Source: CAAGNP01 sp045644725
Lineage (GTDB): Bacteria > Bacteroidota > Bacteroidia > Bacteroidales > UBA932
Direction: 5' to 3'
Length of the DNA: 7,239 nucleotides
Assembly: GCA_045644725.1 (NCBI GenBank)
Contig: JAZRHK010000125.1
Span: forward strand, 1-7,239
Shown here: piece by piece, positions 1 to 5,571 of the stretch
Layout of the letters: each line of letters begins with the position of its first letter
Position numbering within the stretch: position 1 is the first letter of the stretch
Position numbers and translations under genes: made by a program
Notes under the pieces: generated by a model
Told to the model about the DNA's origin: nothing
Seen by the model: only the letters and a program-made list of their open reading frames with translations
Database searches by the model: none

Positions 1-2
1 AT

Positions 3-59
3 TCGGGGGTGAAAGGGGGGGGGTATTTGCCCCCGATGGGCATGATGGTGCTGGGGTAA
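3..59 (+). CDS. Possible C-terminal tail of an upstream gene (partial, unidentified)
   Basis: The third frame is open from the window edge to a TAA at 57-59 and reads about 18 residues, glycine-rich and then hydrophobic (GYLPPMGMMVLG at the end). The stop lies four bases before the hairpin at 64-95, which is where a gene end is expected. Frame 1 stops at once at 10-12. Frame 2 is also open but runs through the hairpin to about 115, which makes it less likely. The piece is too short to assign to a family, and it contains a nine-G run that could hide a length error. The call rests only on the frame and the terminator position. Confidence 0.3.
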   Translation, partial: SGVKGGGYLPPMGMMVLG

Positions 60-63
60 AAGA

Positions 64-95
64 AAAGAGGCTGATCCGTGTGGGGCAGCCTCTTT
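64..95. terminator. Bidirectional intrinsic terminator
   Basis: A perfect 10-bp stem, AAAGAGGCTG (64-73) with CAGCCTCTTT (86-95), encloses a 12-base loop. On the + strand it is followed by ATTTT (96-100). On the - strand the stem ends in TTT and is followed by TCTTTTA (63-57). It therefore has a T-rich tail in both directions. It sits between the possible gene end at 59 on the + strand and the ferredoxin stop at 116 on the - strand, so it can serve both convergent transcripts. Confidence 0.8.
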
Positions 96-115
96 ATTTT
101 GATGTGTGTCAGTAA

Positions 116-286
116 TTAGTTAGCGCTGATAGCACCTACTGGGCAAGCGTCAACACAAGTACCGCAATCTGCGCAAAGAGAAGCGTCGATTGAGTAAACA
201 TCACCAGCAACGATAGCGCCTACTGGGCACTCTGATTGGCATGGGCCACAAGCTGCACACAAACCTGCATCAATTTTATGAGCCAT
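116..286 (-). CDS. Small 2[4Fe-4S] ferredoxin (56 aa)
   Basis: This is a clostridial-type bacterial ferredoxin, a soluble cytoplasmic low-potential electron carrier for oxidoreductases such as those of pyruvate or hydrogen metabolism. The partner enzyme cannot be told from the window. Two complete cluster motifs CxxCxxCxxxCP are visible: C10, C13, C16, C20-P21 and C38, C41, C44, C48-P49. Each half binds one [4Fe-4S] cluster with the last cysteine swapped between halves. The two halves repeat with a 28-residue period, each ending in CPVGAI. The length of 56 residues matches the family (about 55-60). The ATG at 286-284 begins MAHKID, directly before the first cluster motif; TAA is at 118-116. 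There is no Shine-Dalgarno sequence, only an A/T-rich leader. Codon choice (GCT/GCA, GGT, ATC, GAC) is more biased than in the neighbours, which suggests high expression. It has its own promoter at 329-360, so it need not depend on the M16 gene upstream. Confidence 0.95.
   Translation of the reverse strand: MAHKIDAGLCAACGPCQSECPVGAIVAGDVYSIDASLCADCGTCVDACPVGAISAN
128..229 (-). repeat. 18-bp direct repeat inside the ferredoxin gene
   Basis: Positions 128-145 and 212-229 differ at one base of 18 and lie 84 bases apart, exactly 28 codons. Both encode CPVGAI at the end of a cluster motif. This is the DNA trace of the internal duplication of ferredoxins. The near identity at third positions reflects either strong codon bias or recent conversion between the halves. 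Confidence 0.8.
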
Positions 287-289
287 AGT

Positions 290-303
290 TTTAATTAATT
301 AAA
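290..303. repeat. 14-bp A/T palindrome in the ferredoxin leader
   Basis: TTTAATTAATTAAA is a perfect palindrome just ahead of the ferredoxin start codon on the - strand. Such A/T-rich, unstructured leaders commonly replace a Shine-Dalgarno sequence in Bacteroidota, so the symmetry may be incidental. Confidence 0.5.
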
Positions 304-311
304 TTGTTAGT

Positions 312-323
312 AATTCTAGAATT
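312..323. repeat. 12-bp palindrome near the ferredoxin transcription start
   Basis: AATTCTAGAATT is a perfect palindrome lying close to the transcription start expected from the promoter at 329-360. It shares its edge (322-323) with the longer inverted repeat 322-352. It could be part of an operator or could be chance in A/T-rich DNA. Confidence 0.45.
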
Positions 324-352
324 CGGCACAAATGTAATGCAAATGTGCCGAA
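322..352. promoter_or_regulatory. Perfect 9+9 inverted repeat over the ferredoxin promoter (candidate operator)
   Basis: TTCGGCACA (322-330) and TGTGCCGAA (344-352) are perfect inverted copies with a 13-base spacer. The arm centres are 22 bp apart, about two helical turns, as expected for a dimeric regulator bound to one face of the DNA. The repeat covers the -7 box and the region up to the expected start of the ferredoxin transcript. Alternatively it is a stem just behind the M16 stop codon (12 bases downstream) that ends that transcript. Against this, it lacks a proper T-run on the - strand (TTCTAGAATT follows). I recognise no known regulator site. Confidence 0.5.
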
Positions 353-360
353 CTCGCAAA
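329..360 (-). promoter_or_regulatory. Bacteroidota-type promoter for the ferredoxin gene
   Basis: Read on the - strand, a TTTG -33 box (360-357) is followed after 20 bases by TACATTTG (336-329), a full match to the TAnnTTTG -7 consensus of the phylum's primary sigma factor. Initiation is expected a few bases downstream, near 322-326, giving a leader of about 36-40 bases. This is the most complete promoter in the window and supports independent expression of the ferredoxin. Confidence 0.75.
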
Positions 361-363
361 TTA

Positions 364-3264
364 TTAATAGCCGAAAATCTCCTCTGTAGATACTTTGCGG
401 ATGTTTCCGTACTCTTTAAGTGATTTCAGGTCAAGATCTTTGGCATCACCAAGGATGGCAATTGAGTATTTTCTCCCTTTTACCCATTCCTGCTGGAATT
501 TTACGATATCTTCCATGGTGTAGCCCTGCACCTTTTCAAAGATATCTTTGTTGATGTCATAGTTGAGGCCAAGGTCACGCATTCTGATGTATCTGCTGAG
601 TACATCAGATTTGACTACTCTGGTGGTACGTATGTTTGCCAATAGGGACTCTTTGGCAATGTCGAATGCATTTTGTGATTGTGGCATATCGTTGATAATC
701 TCGTCAAATGCCACAAGTGCATCGATCATCTTGTCGTTCTGGGTAGCGATGAACATGCTGTAGGTGTAGTCTTCCCCTTTCTTGGCTGGTGATGAAAGTG
801 ATGCTCCTGCTGAGTATGCAAGACCTCTGGCCTCTCTCATCTCCTGGAATACTATGGCATTCATACCGCCACCGAAGTATGAGTTGTAAAGGGAGATGAT
901 AGGTGCGTTTGCAGGGTTATAATCTTCACCTCTGTTTGAATAACCGGACAGATAGATTTGTTTGGCATCGTAAGGGGCGATAAGTACCTCGCTCTTGTTT
1001 ACTTCACGTCTTGTGAACGTTTTCTCCTCATTAACTGGGATGAGCTTTTCAGGTGTCTGGTGCAGCTCATTGATGGTGGCGATGATCTCCTCTTGAGTCA
1101 TAGGACCATAGTAAAGGATCTCGTGCTCGTATGAGTTGATAGAGTGGATTCTGTCCAGCAGCTGCTGATCTGTGAGTGCTTTCAGCTCTGTATTTGACAG
1201 GACATTGGTGAAAGGTGATTTTGGACCGTAGGTGTTGTATGCCTGAAGAGCAGAGAAGTTGGCTCTCTGGTTGAGCTTGTTGTTCTGACGTCTCTTGAGG
1301 ATGTCTGCCTTAAGACCTTTGAGAGCTTCAGGGTTAGCTTGGGCGTCAGAGATAATAGACTCCATAAGTTTCACAGCCTCTTTCATATTCTCTCCCAGAC
1401 CTGATACATATACCTGTGTCTGCTCGTTGGATACATATACAGATGTGTTGCAGGCAAGGCCATAGAATGCGGTCTTGATCTGCTCAGGTGTCATGGTGCT
1501 GGTGCCAAGGTAGTCCAGATACTGGGCAGCTGTAGAGAGGTATTTGTCCTGGTTGTTACCCCTTTCAAATGTATAGATAAGAGAAAAGATGTCGTTGGTG
1601 GTGTTCTGTTTGTAAAGGACAGGTATATTGTTCTTTGCTTTTACGATAGACATATCTTTCTCAAAGTCCACAAATACAGGTTCGATGGGCTCAACTGCTG
1701 ATGCCTGGATTTCACGCAGGAATGCACTTGAGGTGTCCCTGTTCATAAAGATAGGGGTGATGGCAGGTTTGGCTATCTTAAGCTCGTTGGGATCTTTCTT
1801 CTGAAGTTTGTTGATTACTGCGTAGTTGTTGCCGAAGTACTCATTGGCGTATGCGATAACCTCTTCTTTGGTGATTTTGGAGATATTCTCCACCTGGTTG
1901 ATGTATCTCTCCCAAGGTACCTCATTGATGAAGCAGGTCACAAATGAATCGGTACGTCCGTAGCTTCCCTCAAGGTATTGGAGCTGTGAAAGTTTGTAGT
2001 TGTTTACGATAGCTTTGAGGATGTCTTCGTCAAAATTACCTTTTTTGAGGTTCTCCACCTCTGCAAGGAGGATATCCTTTACCTCTTCAAGTGACTGGCC
2101 CTGTTTTGGGCGTGCCTGGATGAGGAATACAGAGTAGTCTGCCTGTGCGTAGTTGCCGCCAAAGGCGCTAAGAACTTTCTGCTGCTGGTTTACATTAAGG
2201 TCGATAAGTCCGGCCTGGCCGTTGTTCATAATCTGGCCGATAACATCAAGCATTTCGCTGCTTGGATCTTTGATGCCGGGGAATCTCCATGCAAGGGTTA
2301 CGCTTGGTGATTCAAGACCATAAACTTCTCTGACAACAGGTTCTGTGATAGGCGCTTCCGGCTCAAACTCCATCTTCTTGAGGTTTGGATTGGCTTTTAG
2401 TCCGCCGAAGTACTGGTCGATGATTTTAATGGTCTGGTCCGGGTCGAAATCACCTGACATACAGATGGCGATGTTATTTGCCACATACCACTCTTTATAG
2501 TAGTTTTTGATGTTGGTGATAGATGGATTTTTCAGGTGTTGTTGTGTGCCGAGAACAGTCTGTGTGCCGTATGGATGGTTTTTGAAAAGGGCAGAGAACA
2601 TCTGTTCGTAGATCTTGCGTGAGTCCTGGGTGAGGGACATGTTTTTCTCTTCATACACAGTCTCAAGCTCAGTGTGGAATCCGCGGATGACATTGTTGGC
2701 GAAGCGGTCAGCCTGGATTTTAGCCCAGTTCTCAATCTGGTTTGAAGGGATGTTCTCGGTATAGACTGTCATATCGTAGCCGGTGTAGGCGTTGGTGCCG
2801 TCAGCGCCGATAGCTGCCATAAGTTTGTCATATTCGTTGGGGATGGCATATTTTGATGCTTCGTATGACAAGGAATCTATAACTTTGTAGATGGCTGTCC
2901 TCTGGGCCTCATCTGTAGTTTTGCGGTAAATCTCAAATTGGGCCTCGATAGCATCAAGTAGAGGTTTTTCCAATTCGTAGTTCTGCGTGCCGAAAGACTC
3001 TGTGCCCTTGAACATAAGGTGCTCAAAATAGTGGGCAAGACCGGTGGTCTCATGAGGGTCATTTTTTCCACCTACTTTAACTGCGATATGAGCGTCAATT
3101 CTTGGCTCATCTTTTGTAACACTCATATATACCTTAAGACCATTGTCCAAGGTGTAGATCCTGGTGTTTGTTGGATCATTGGGAACTGTTTCATATTTGT
3201 AGCCACAAGAAACAGTTACCGACAATAAAAGGGCGAAAAGCCCAAGTTTAAAGATACGGTTCAT
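364..3264 (-). CDS. Lipoprotein M16 family zinc metallopeptidase (insulinase/pitrilysin-like, 966 aa)
   Basis: This is a full-length two-half M16 peptidase that should cleave peptides or small unfolded proteins in the periplasm or at a membrane surface. The inverted zinc motif HxxEH is HYFEH at 78-82 (ligands H78 and H82, catalytic base E81). The third ligand should be E205 or E206 in ETVYEEKNM. The C-terminal half keeps the conserved R813/Y817 in EARGLAYS, which contacts substrate in the family, and lacks a second HxxEH, as expected. The start at 3264 (MNRIFKLGLF) gives a hydrophobic signal ending at C20 (VTVSC), a slightly atypical lipobox with Thr at -3. An upstream in-frame ATG at 3342 would add 26 residues before this signal and overlap the divergent gene, so it is rejected. 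A charged helical stretch at about 100-150 lengthens the gap between HxxEH and the third ligand to about 124 residues, against roughly 75-80 in mitochondrial processing peptidase and pitrilysin. The ferredoxin lies downstream; the substrate is unknown. Confidence 0.93.
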   Translation of the reverse strand: MNRIFKLGLFALLLSVTVSCGYKYETVPNDPTNTRIYTLDNGLKVYMSVTKDEPRIDAHIAVKVGGKNDPHETTGLAHYFEHLMFKGTESFGTQNYELEKPLLDAIEAQFEIYRKTTDEAQRTAIYKVIDSLSYEASKYAIPNEYDKLMAAIGADGTNAYTGYDMTVYTENIPSNQIENWAKIQADRFANNVIRGFHTELETVYEEKNMSLTQDSRKIYEQMFSALFKNHPYGTQTVLGTQQHLKNPSITNIKNYYKEWYVANNIAICMSGDFDPDQTIKIIDQYFGGLKANPNLKKMEFEPEAPITEPVVREVYGLESPSVTLAWRFPGIKDPSSEMLDVIGQIMNNGQAGLIDLNVNQQQKVLSAFGGNYAQADYSVFLIQARPKQGQSLEEVKDILLAEVENLKKGNFDEDILKAIVNNYKLSQLQYLEGSYGRTDSFVTCFINEVPWERYINQVENISKITKEEVIAYANEYFGNNYAVINKLQKKDPNELKIAKPAITPIFMNRDTSSAFLREIQASAVEPIEPVFVDFEKDMSIVKAKNNIPVLYKQNTTNDIFSLIYTFERGNNQDKYLSTAAQYLDYLGTSTMTPEQIKTAFYGLACNTSVYVSNEQTQVYVSGLGENMKEAVKLMESIISDAQANPEALKGLKADILKRRQNNKLNQRANFSALQAYNTYGPKSPFTNVLSNTELKALTDQQLLDRIHSINSYEHEILYYGPMTQEEIIATINELHQTPEKLIPVNEEKTFTRREVNKSEVLIAPYDAKQIYLSGYSNRGEDYNPANAPIISLYNSYFGGGMNAIVFQEMREARGLAYSAGASLSSPAKKGEDYTYSMFIATQNDKMIDALVAFDEIINDMPQSQNAFDIAKESLLANIRTTRVVKSDVLSRYIRMRDLGLNYDINKDIFEKVQGYTMEDIVKFQQEWVKGRKYSIAILGDAKDLDLKSLKEYGNIRKVSTEEIFGY

Positions 3265-3290
3265 AGTGTGTTTGTTAATATTTATTGGCA

Positions 3291-3298
3291 CAAAAATA
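3291..3298 (-). promoter_or_regulatory. Candidate -7 box for the M16 peptidase gene
   Basis: TATTTTTG on the - strand (3298-3291) fits TAnnTTTG and stands 26 bases before the start codon at 3264, leaving a leader of about 20 A-rich bases. No TTTG is found at the usual -33 distance, where the sequence is ACCT. The promoter is therefore only half supported. Confidence 0.45.
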
Positions 3299-3309
3299 AT
3301 ATTAATTCG

Positions 3310-3317
3310 TATATTTG
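3310..3317 (+). promoter_or_regulatory. Candidate -7 box for the DUF1573-meaB-transporter unit
   Basis: TATATTTG fits TAnnTTTG on the + strand. Upstream there is only a weak TTG-like -33 (TATTGG at 3283-3288). Its last base is the first G of the Shine-Dalgarno GGAGG, so a transcript starting the usual few bases downstream would carry almost no leader and would lose that site. Either the real promoter lies elsewhere or the mRNA is nearly leaderless. Confidence 0.35.
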
Positions 3318-3321
3318 GAGG
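3317..3321 (+). promoter_or_regulatory. Ribosome binding site that fixes the DUF1573 start
   Basis: GGAGG stands five bases before the ATG at 3327. A strong Shine-Dalgarno match is uncommon in Bacteroidota. It supports ATG 3327 over the in-frame TTG at 3315, which overlaps the site itself. Confidence 0.6.
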
Positions 3322-3326
3322 TTGAT

Positions 3327-4424
3327 ATGAGAAATTTTGCACAAAAAATATTCCAGGTTGTTATCGCGCTGATTATCAGTGCAAATTTTGCGTTTGCCCA
3401 AAATGAGTTCGGTGGTGTAATCAAGTTTGACAAGACTGTACACGATTTCGGAGATATCCTCATTTCTGATGGTGAACAGAAATGCGTCTTTACATATACC
3501 AATATCTCGGACAAACCTCTGGTGGTCCACAGGGTTATAAGCTCATGCGGATGTACTGAGCCTGCGTGGGACAAGAAACCGCTAAGGCCAGGAGAGAAGG
3601 GGACCATAAATGTCTCTTTCAAAAATGATCAGGGCCCTTACCCTTTTGACAAGGGGATTACCGTCTATGTTTCAGATGTGAACAAACCAGTGGTGCTTAG
3701 AATCAGGGGGGTGGTGCACAATAAGAAGAAGTCGCTTGAAGAGATGTTTCCTGAAAGATTCGGTGCGGTGGGATTAAAGTCGAAGATTTTGAGCTTGGGT
3801 CAGATAGAACAGGGAATGGCCCGAAATGAGTCTGTGGAGATTGCCAACCTTTCAAACAAGGAGGTTATTGTGAGTTTCTCCAATTTGACCCCTGGATTGA
3901 CCCTAGTCCCCGAAAAATTGAGGATTCCGGCAAAGGGGAGAGGCGTACTGACCTACGTGGTGGATACTAGGAATACCAATGGAAAATGTTGGGGTAAATC
4001 GCTCTTCAAAACACAAGTGCTGGTAAATGGCCAGCCTCAGAAAGGGGAACTGGTAGTGGAGACCCTGGTAAAGGAGAATTTCTCCGATTATAGCCAGGAG
4101 GAGCTCAAGGCTGGAGCACTTCCAAAATTTGTCACTTCGTCTGCATCCTTTGGAAAGTGCAAGGCCGGTGAAGTGAAGAAGCTTTCGTTTACCTTCACCA
4201 ATATGGGTAAGGAGACAATGAAAATATACAAAGTGGAGGCCACCGAAGAAGGTTGCACCTTCAAATATCCGGAGGTGACTGCAGCATCCCAGAAAGGGTT
4301 GATAGAGGTTACTCTTGATACCTCAAAAGCCAAAGGGGAGGTACTGTATGTAATCTCAGTAATAACCAATGCCCCCACAAGACCAATTGTAAATCTTTTC
4401 ATAACAGGAGAAATAGAAAAATAG
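3327..4424 (+). CDS. Secreted DUF1573 protein with three Ig-like repeats (365 aa)
   Basis: The protein opens with a signal peptide (hydrophobic residues 8-24) with a probable signal peptidase I cut after AFA (22-24), so it should act in the periplasm or outside the cell. The rest is about three beta-sandwich units at roughly 30-130, 150-248 and 267-363. The first is a textbook DUF1573 unit: FDKTVHDFGDI, then FTYTNISDKPL, the CGC motif (C74, C76), then a PLRPGEKGTI stretch and a final beta-rich part. The third repeats this plan (SASFGKCKAGEV, then FTFTNMGKETM) but has EGC (308-310) in place of CGC. The second is more diverged and has no such motif. DUF1573 units belong to the Ig-like/ASH-type folds, common in Bacteroidota and of unknown role; binding or scaffolding is inference. 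It is first in a tight unit, six bases before meaB. I assign no function beyond the fold. Confidence 0.88.
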   Translation: MRNFAQKIFQVVIALIISANFAFAQNEFGGVIKFDKTVHDFGDILISDGEQKCVFTYTNISDKPLVVHRVISSCGCTEPAWDKKPLRPGEKGTINVSFKNDQGPYPFDKGITVYVSDVNKPVVLRIRGVVHNKKKSLEEMFPERFGAVGLKSKILSLGQIEQGMARNESVEIANLSNKEVIVSFSNLTPGLTLVPEKLRIPAKGRGVLTYVVDTRNTNGKCWGKSLFKTQVLVNGQPQKGELVVETLVKENFSDYSQEELKAGALPKFVTSSASFGKCKAGEVKKLSFTFTNMGKETMKIYKVEATEEGCTFKYPEVTAASQKGLIEVTLDTSKAKGEVLYVISVITNAPTRPIVNLFITGEIEK

Positions 4425-4430
4425 ATAACT

Positions 4431-5567
4431 ATGGACAACAGCAAACATCAAGGAGATTTCTTTGAGGAGTATCACAATGAAGATACAGCACTTGTAGTGA
4501 ATGACGGAGTGGAACAACCCCCTGTGGTCAATCCCTATATCAAGAATTTCTTCAAGAACAAGAGGAAATCGATTCTTACAGTGGATGAATATATGGATGG
4601 TATCACAAAGGGAGATACAGTTATCCTGAGTAAGGCAATCACCCTTATTGAAAGTTCCCTTCCTGAACACAGGACAATGGCACGTGAGATTATCACCCGA
4701 TGTCAGGAGCTTTCATCTGCAAACCAGTCGATGAGGATCGGTATTACAGGTGTGCCTGGTGCCGGCAAGAGTACATTCATCGAATCTTTCGGTAATCTGG
4801 TGACTGCCAAGGGGCACAAGCTGGCAGTTTTGGCCATTGATCCGAGCAGTGAGAAAAGCAAAGGGAGTATTCTGGGTGACAAGACCCGTATGGAGACCCT
4901 TTGCAACAATCCTGATGCCTTCATCCGCCCCAGCCCAAGTGCCGGTTCACTTGGAGGTGTAGCCCGCAAGACCAGAGAGACTGTCCTCCTTTGCGAGACA
5001 GCCGGTTATGATGTTGTATTCATAGAGACAGTGGGTGTGGGGCAGTCCGAGACTGCAGTACACTCAATGAGTGACTTCTTCCTTTTGCTTATGCTCTCAG
5101 GTGCCGGTGATGATCTTCAGGGTATCAAGAGGGGAATTATGGAGATGTCTGACCTGATTGCCATCACCAAAGCGGATGGCAACAATGTGGATAAGGCCAA
5201 TATGGCGCGTGCTCTCTATGCAAATGCCCTCCACCTTTTCCCACCGACAGAGTCTACCTGGGTGCCTACTGCCCTTACATCCTCTTCGCTTGAAAAGAGG
5301 GGGCTGGAGGAGATATGGGCCAAGATAGAGGAGTATTTTGATCTTGTGAAAGGCAATGGCTACTATCAGAAACGCCGCCGCGAGCAGGCGAGGTTCTGGA
5401 TGTATGAGAGCATAAATGAGTCTCTTAAGGAGATGTTCTATGAGAATCCTGCTATCGAGAAGATTCTTCCACAGTATGAGGATTGTGTACTTGAGGGCAA
5501 GATGGACTCCTTTGCTGCAGCAGGAGAACTTCTTGAGAGGTATATTGAGCGTGATATAAGGAATTAG
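4431..5567 (+). CDS. meaB: Methylmalonyl-CoA mutase-associated GTPase MeaB (378 aa)
   Basis: MeaB is a cytoplasmic G3E-type GTPase. It gates adenosylcobalamin loading into methylmalonyl-CoA mutase and protects the enzyme from inactivation, in the succinate-propionate pathway. Motifs in order: Walker A GVPGAGKST (107-115); DPSS (137-140) with the following KSKGSILGDKTRM switch region; ETVGVGQSE (199-207); and the guanine-specificity motif as TKAD (246-249), a variant of NKxD. The C-terminal helical part (about 300-378) corresponds to the dimerisation arm. The MeaB body starts near residue 50 (DEYMDGITKGD). The 45 or so acidic, low-complexity residues before it make the protein longer than the common length of about 310-340, so a later start is possible, but no better ribosome site is seen. 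ATG 4431 follows the DUF1573 stop by six bases and the next gene starts four bases after its TAG. Neither mutase subunit gene is present in the window. Confidence 0.95.
   Translation: MDNSKHQGDFFEEYHNEDTALVVNDGVEQPPVVNPYIKNFFKNKRKSILTVDEYMDGITKGDTVILSKAITLIESSLPEHRTMAREIITRCQELSSANQSMRIGITGVPGAGKSTFIESFGNLVTAKGHKLAVLAIDPSSEKSKGSILGDKTRMETLCNNPDAFIRPSPSAGSLGGVARKTRETVLLCETAGYDVVFIETVGVGQSETAVHSMSDFFLLLMLSGAGDDLQGIKRGIMEMSDLIAITKADGNNVDKANMARALYANALHLFPPTESTWVPTALTSSSLEKRGLEEIWAKIEEYFDLVKGNGYYQKRRREQARFWMYESINESLKEMFYENPAIEKILPQYEDCVLEGKMDSFAAAGELLERYIERDIRN
5558..5562 (+). promoter_or_regulatory. Ribosome binding site of the transporter gene
   Basis: AAGGA lies inside the end of meaB, nine bases before ATG 5572 and six before an in-frame GTG at 5569. 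Both spacings are workable. The ATG is preferred, and the choice changes the protein by one residue. The position inside meaB implies translational coupling. Confidence 0.5.
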
Positions 5568-5571
5568 TGTG

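Noticed and set aside
319..329. GAATTCGGCAC resembles the start of a common EcoRI cDNA-library adapter, with an XbaI-like TCTAGA beside it, suggesting a cloning artefact
   Set aside because: The match ends after 11 bases, and the sequence is one arm of a perfect inverted repeat inside a normal A/T-rich gap with an intact promoter.
3315..3326. TTG start for the DUF1573 gene
   Set aside because: The TTG overlaps the GGAGG ribosome site; ATG 3327 is correctly spaced and begins a normal signal peptide.
3265..3342. N-terminal extension of the M16 gene to an ATG at 3342
   Set aside because: It would place 26 residues before a clear lipoprotein signal and overlap the start of the divergent DUF1573 gene; ATG 3264 fits the signal peptide and the -7 box.
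4356..4670. 104-residue cysteine/isoleucine-rich reading frame on the - strand
   Set aside because: It is antisense to the end of the DUF1573 gene and the start of meaB, with no supporting features.
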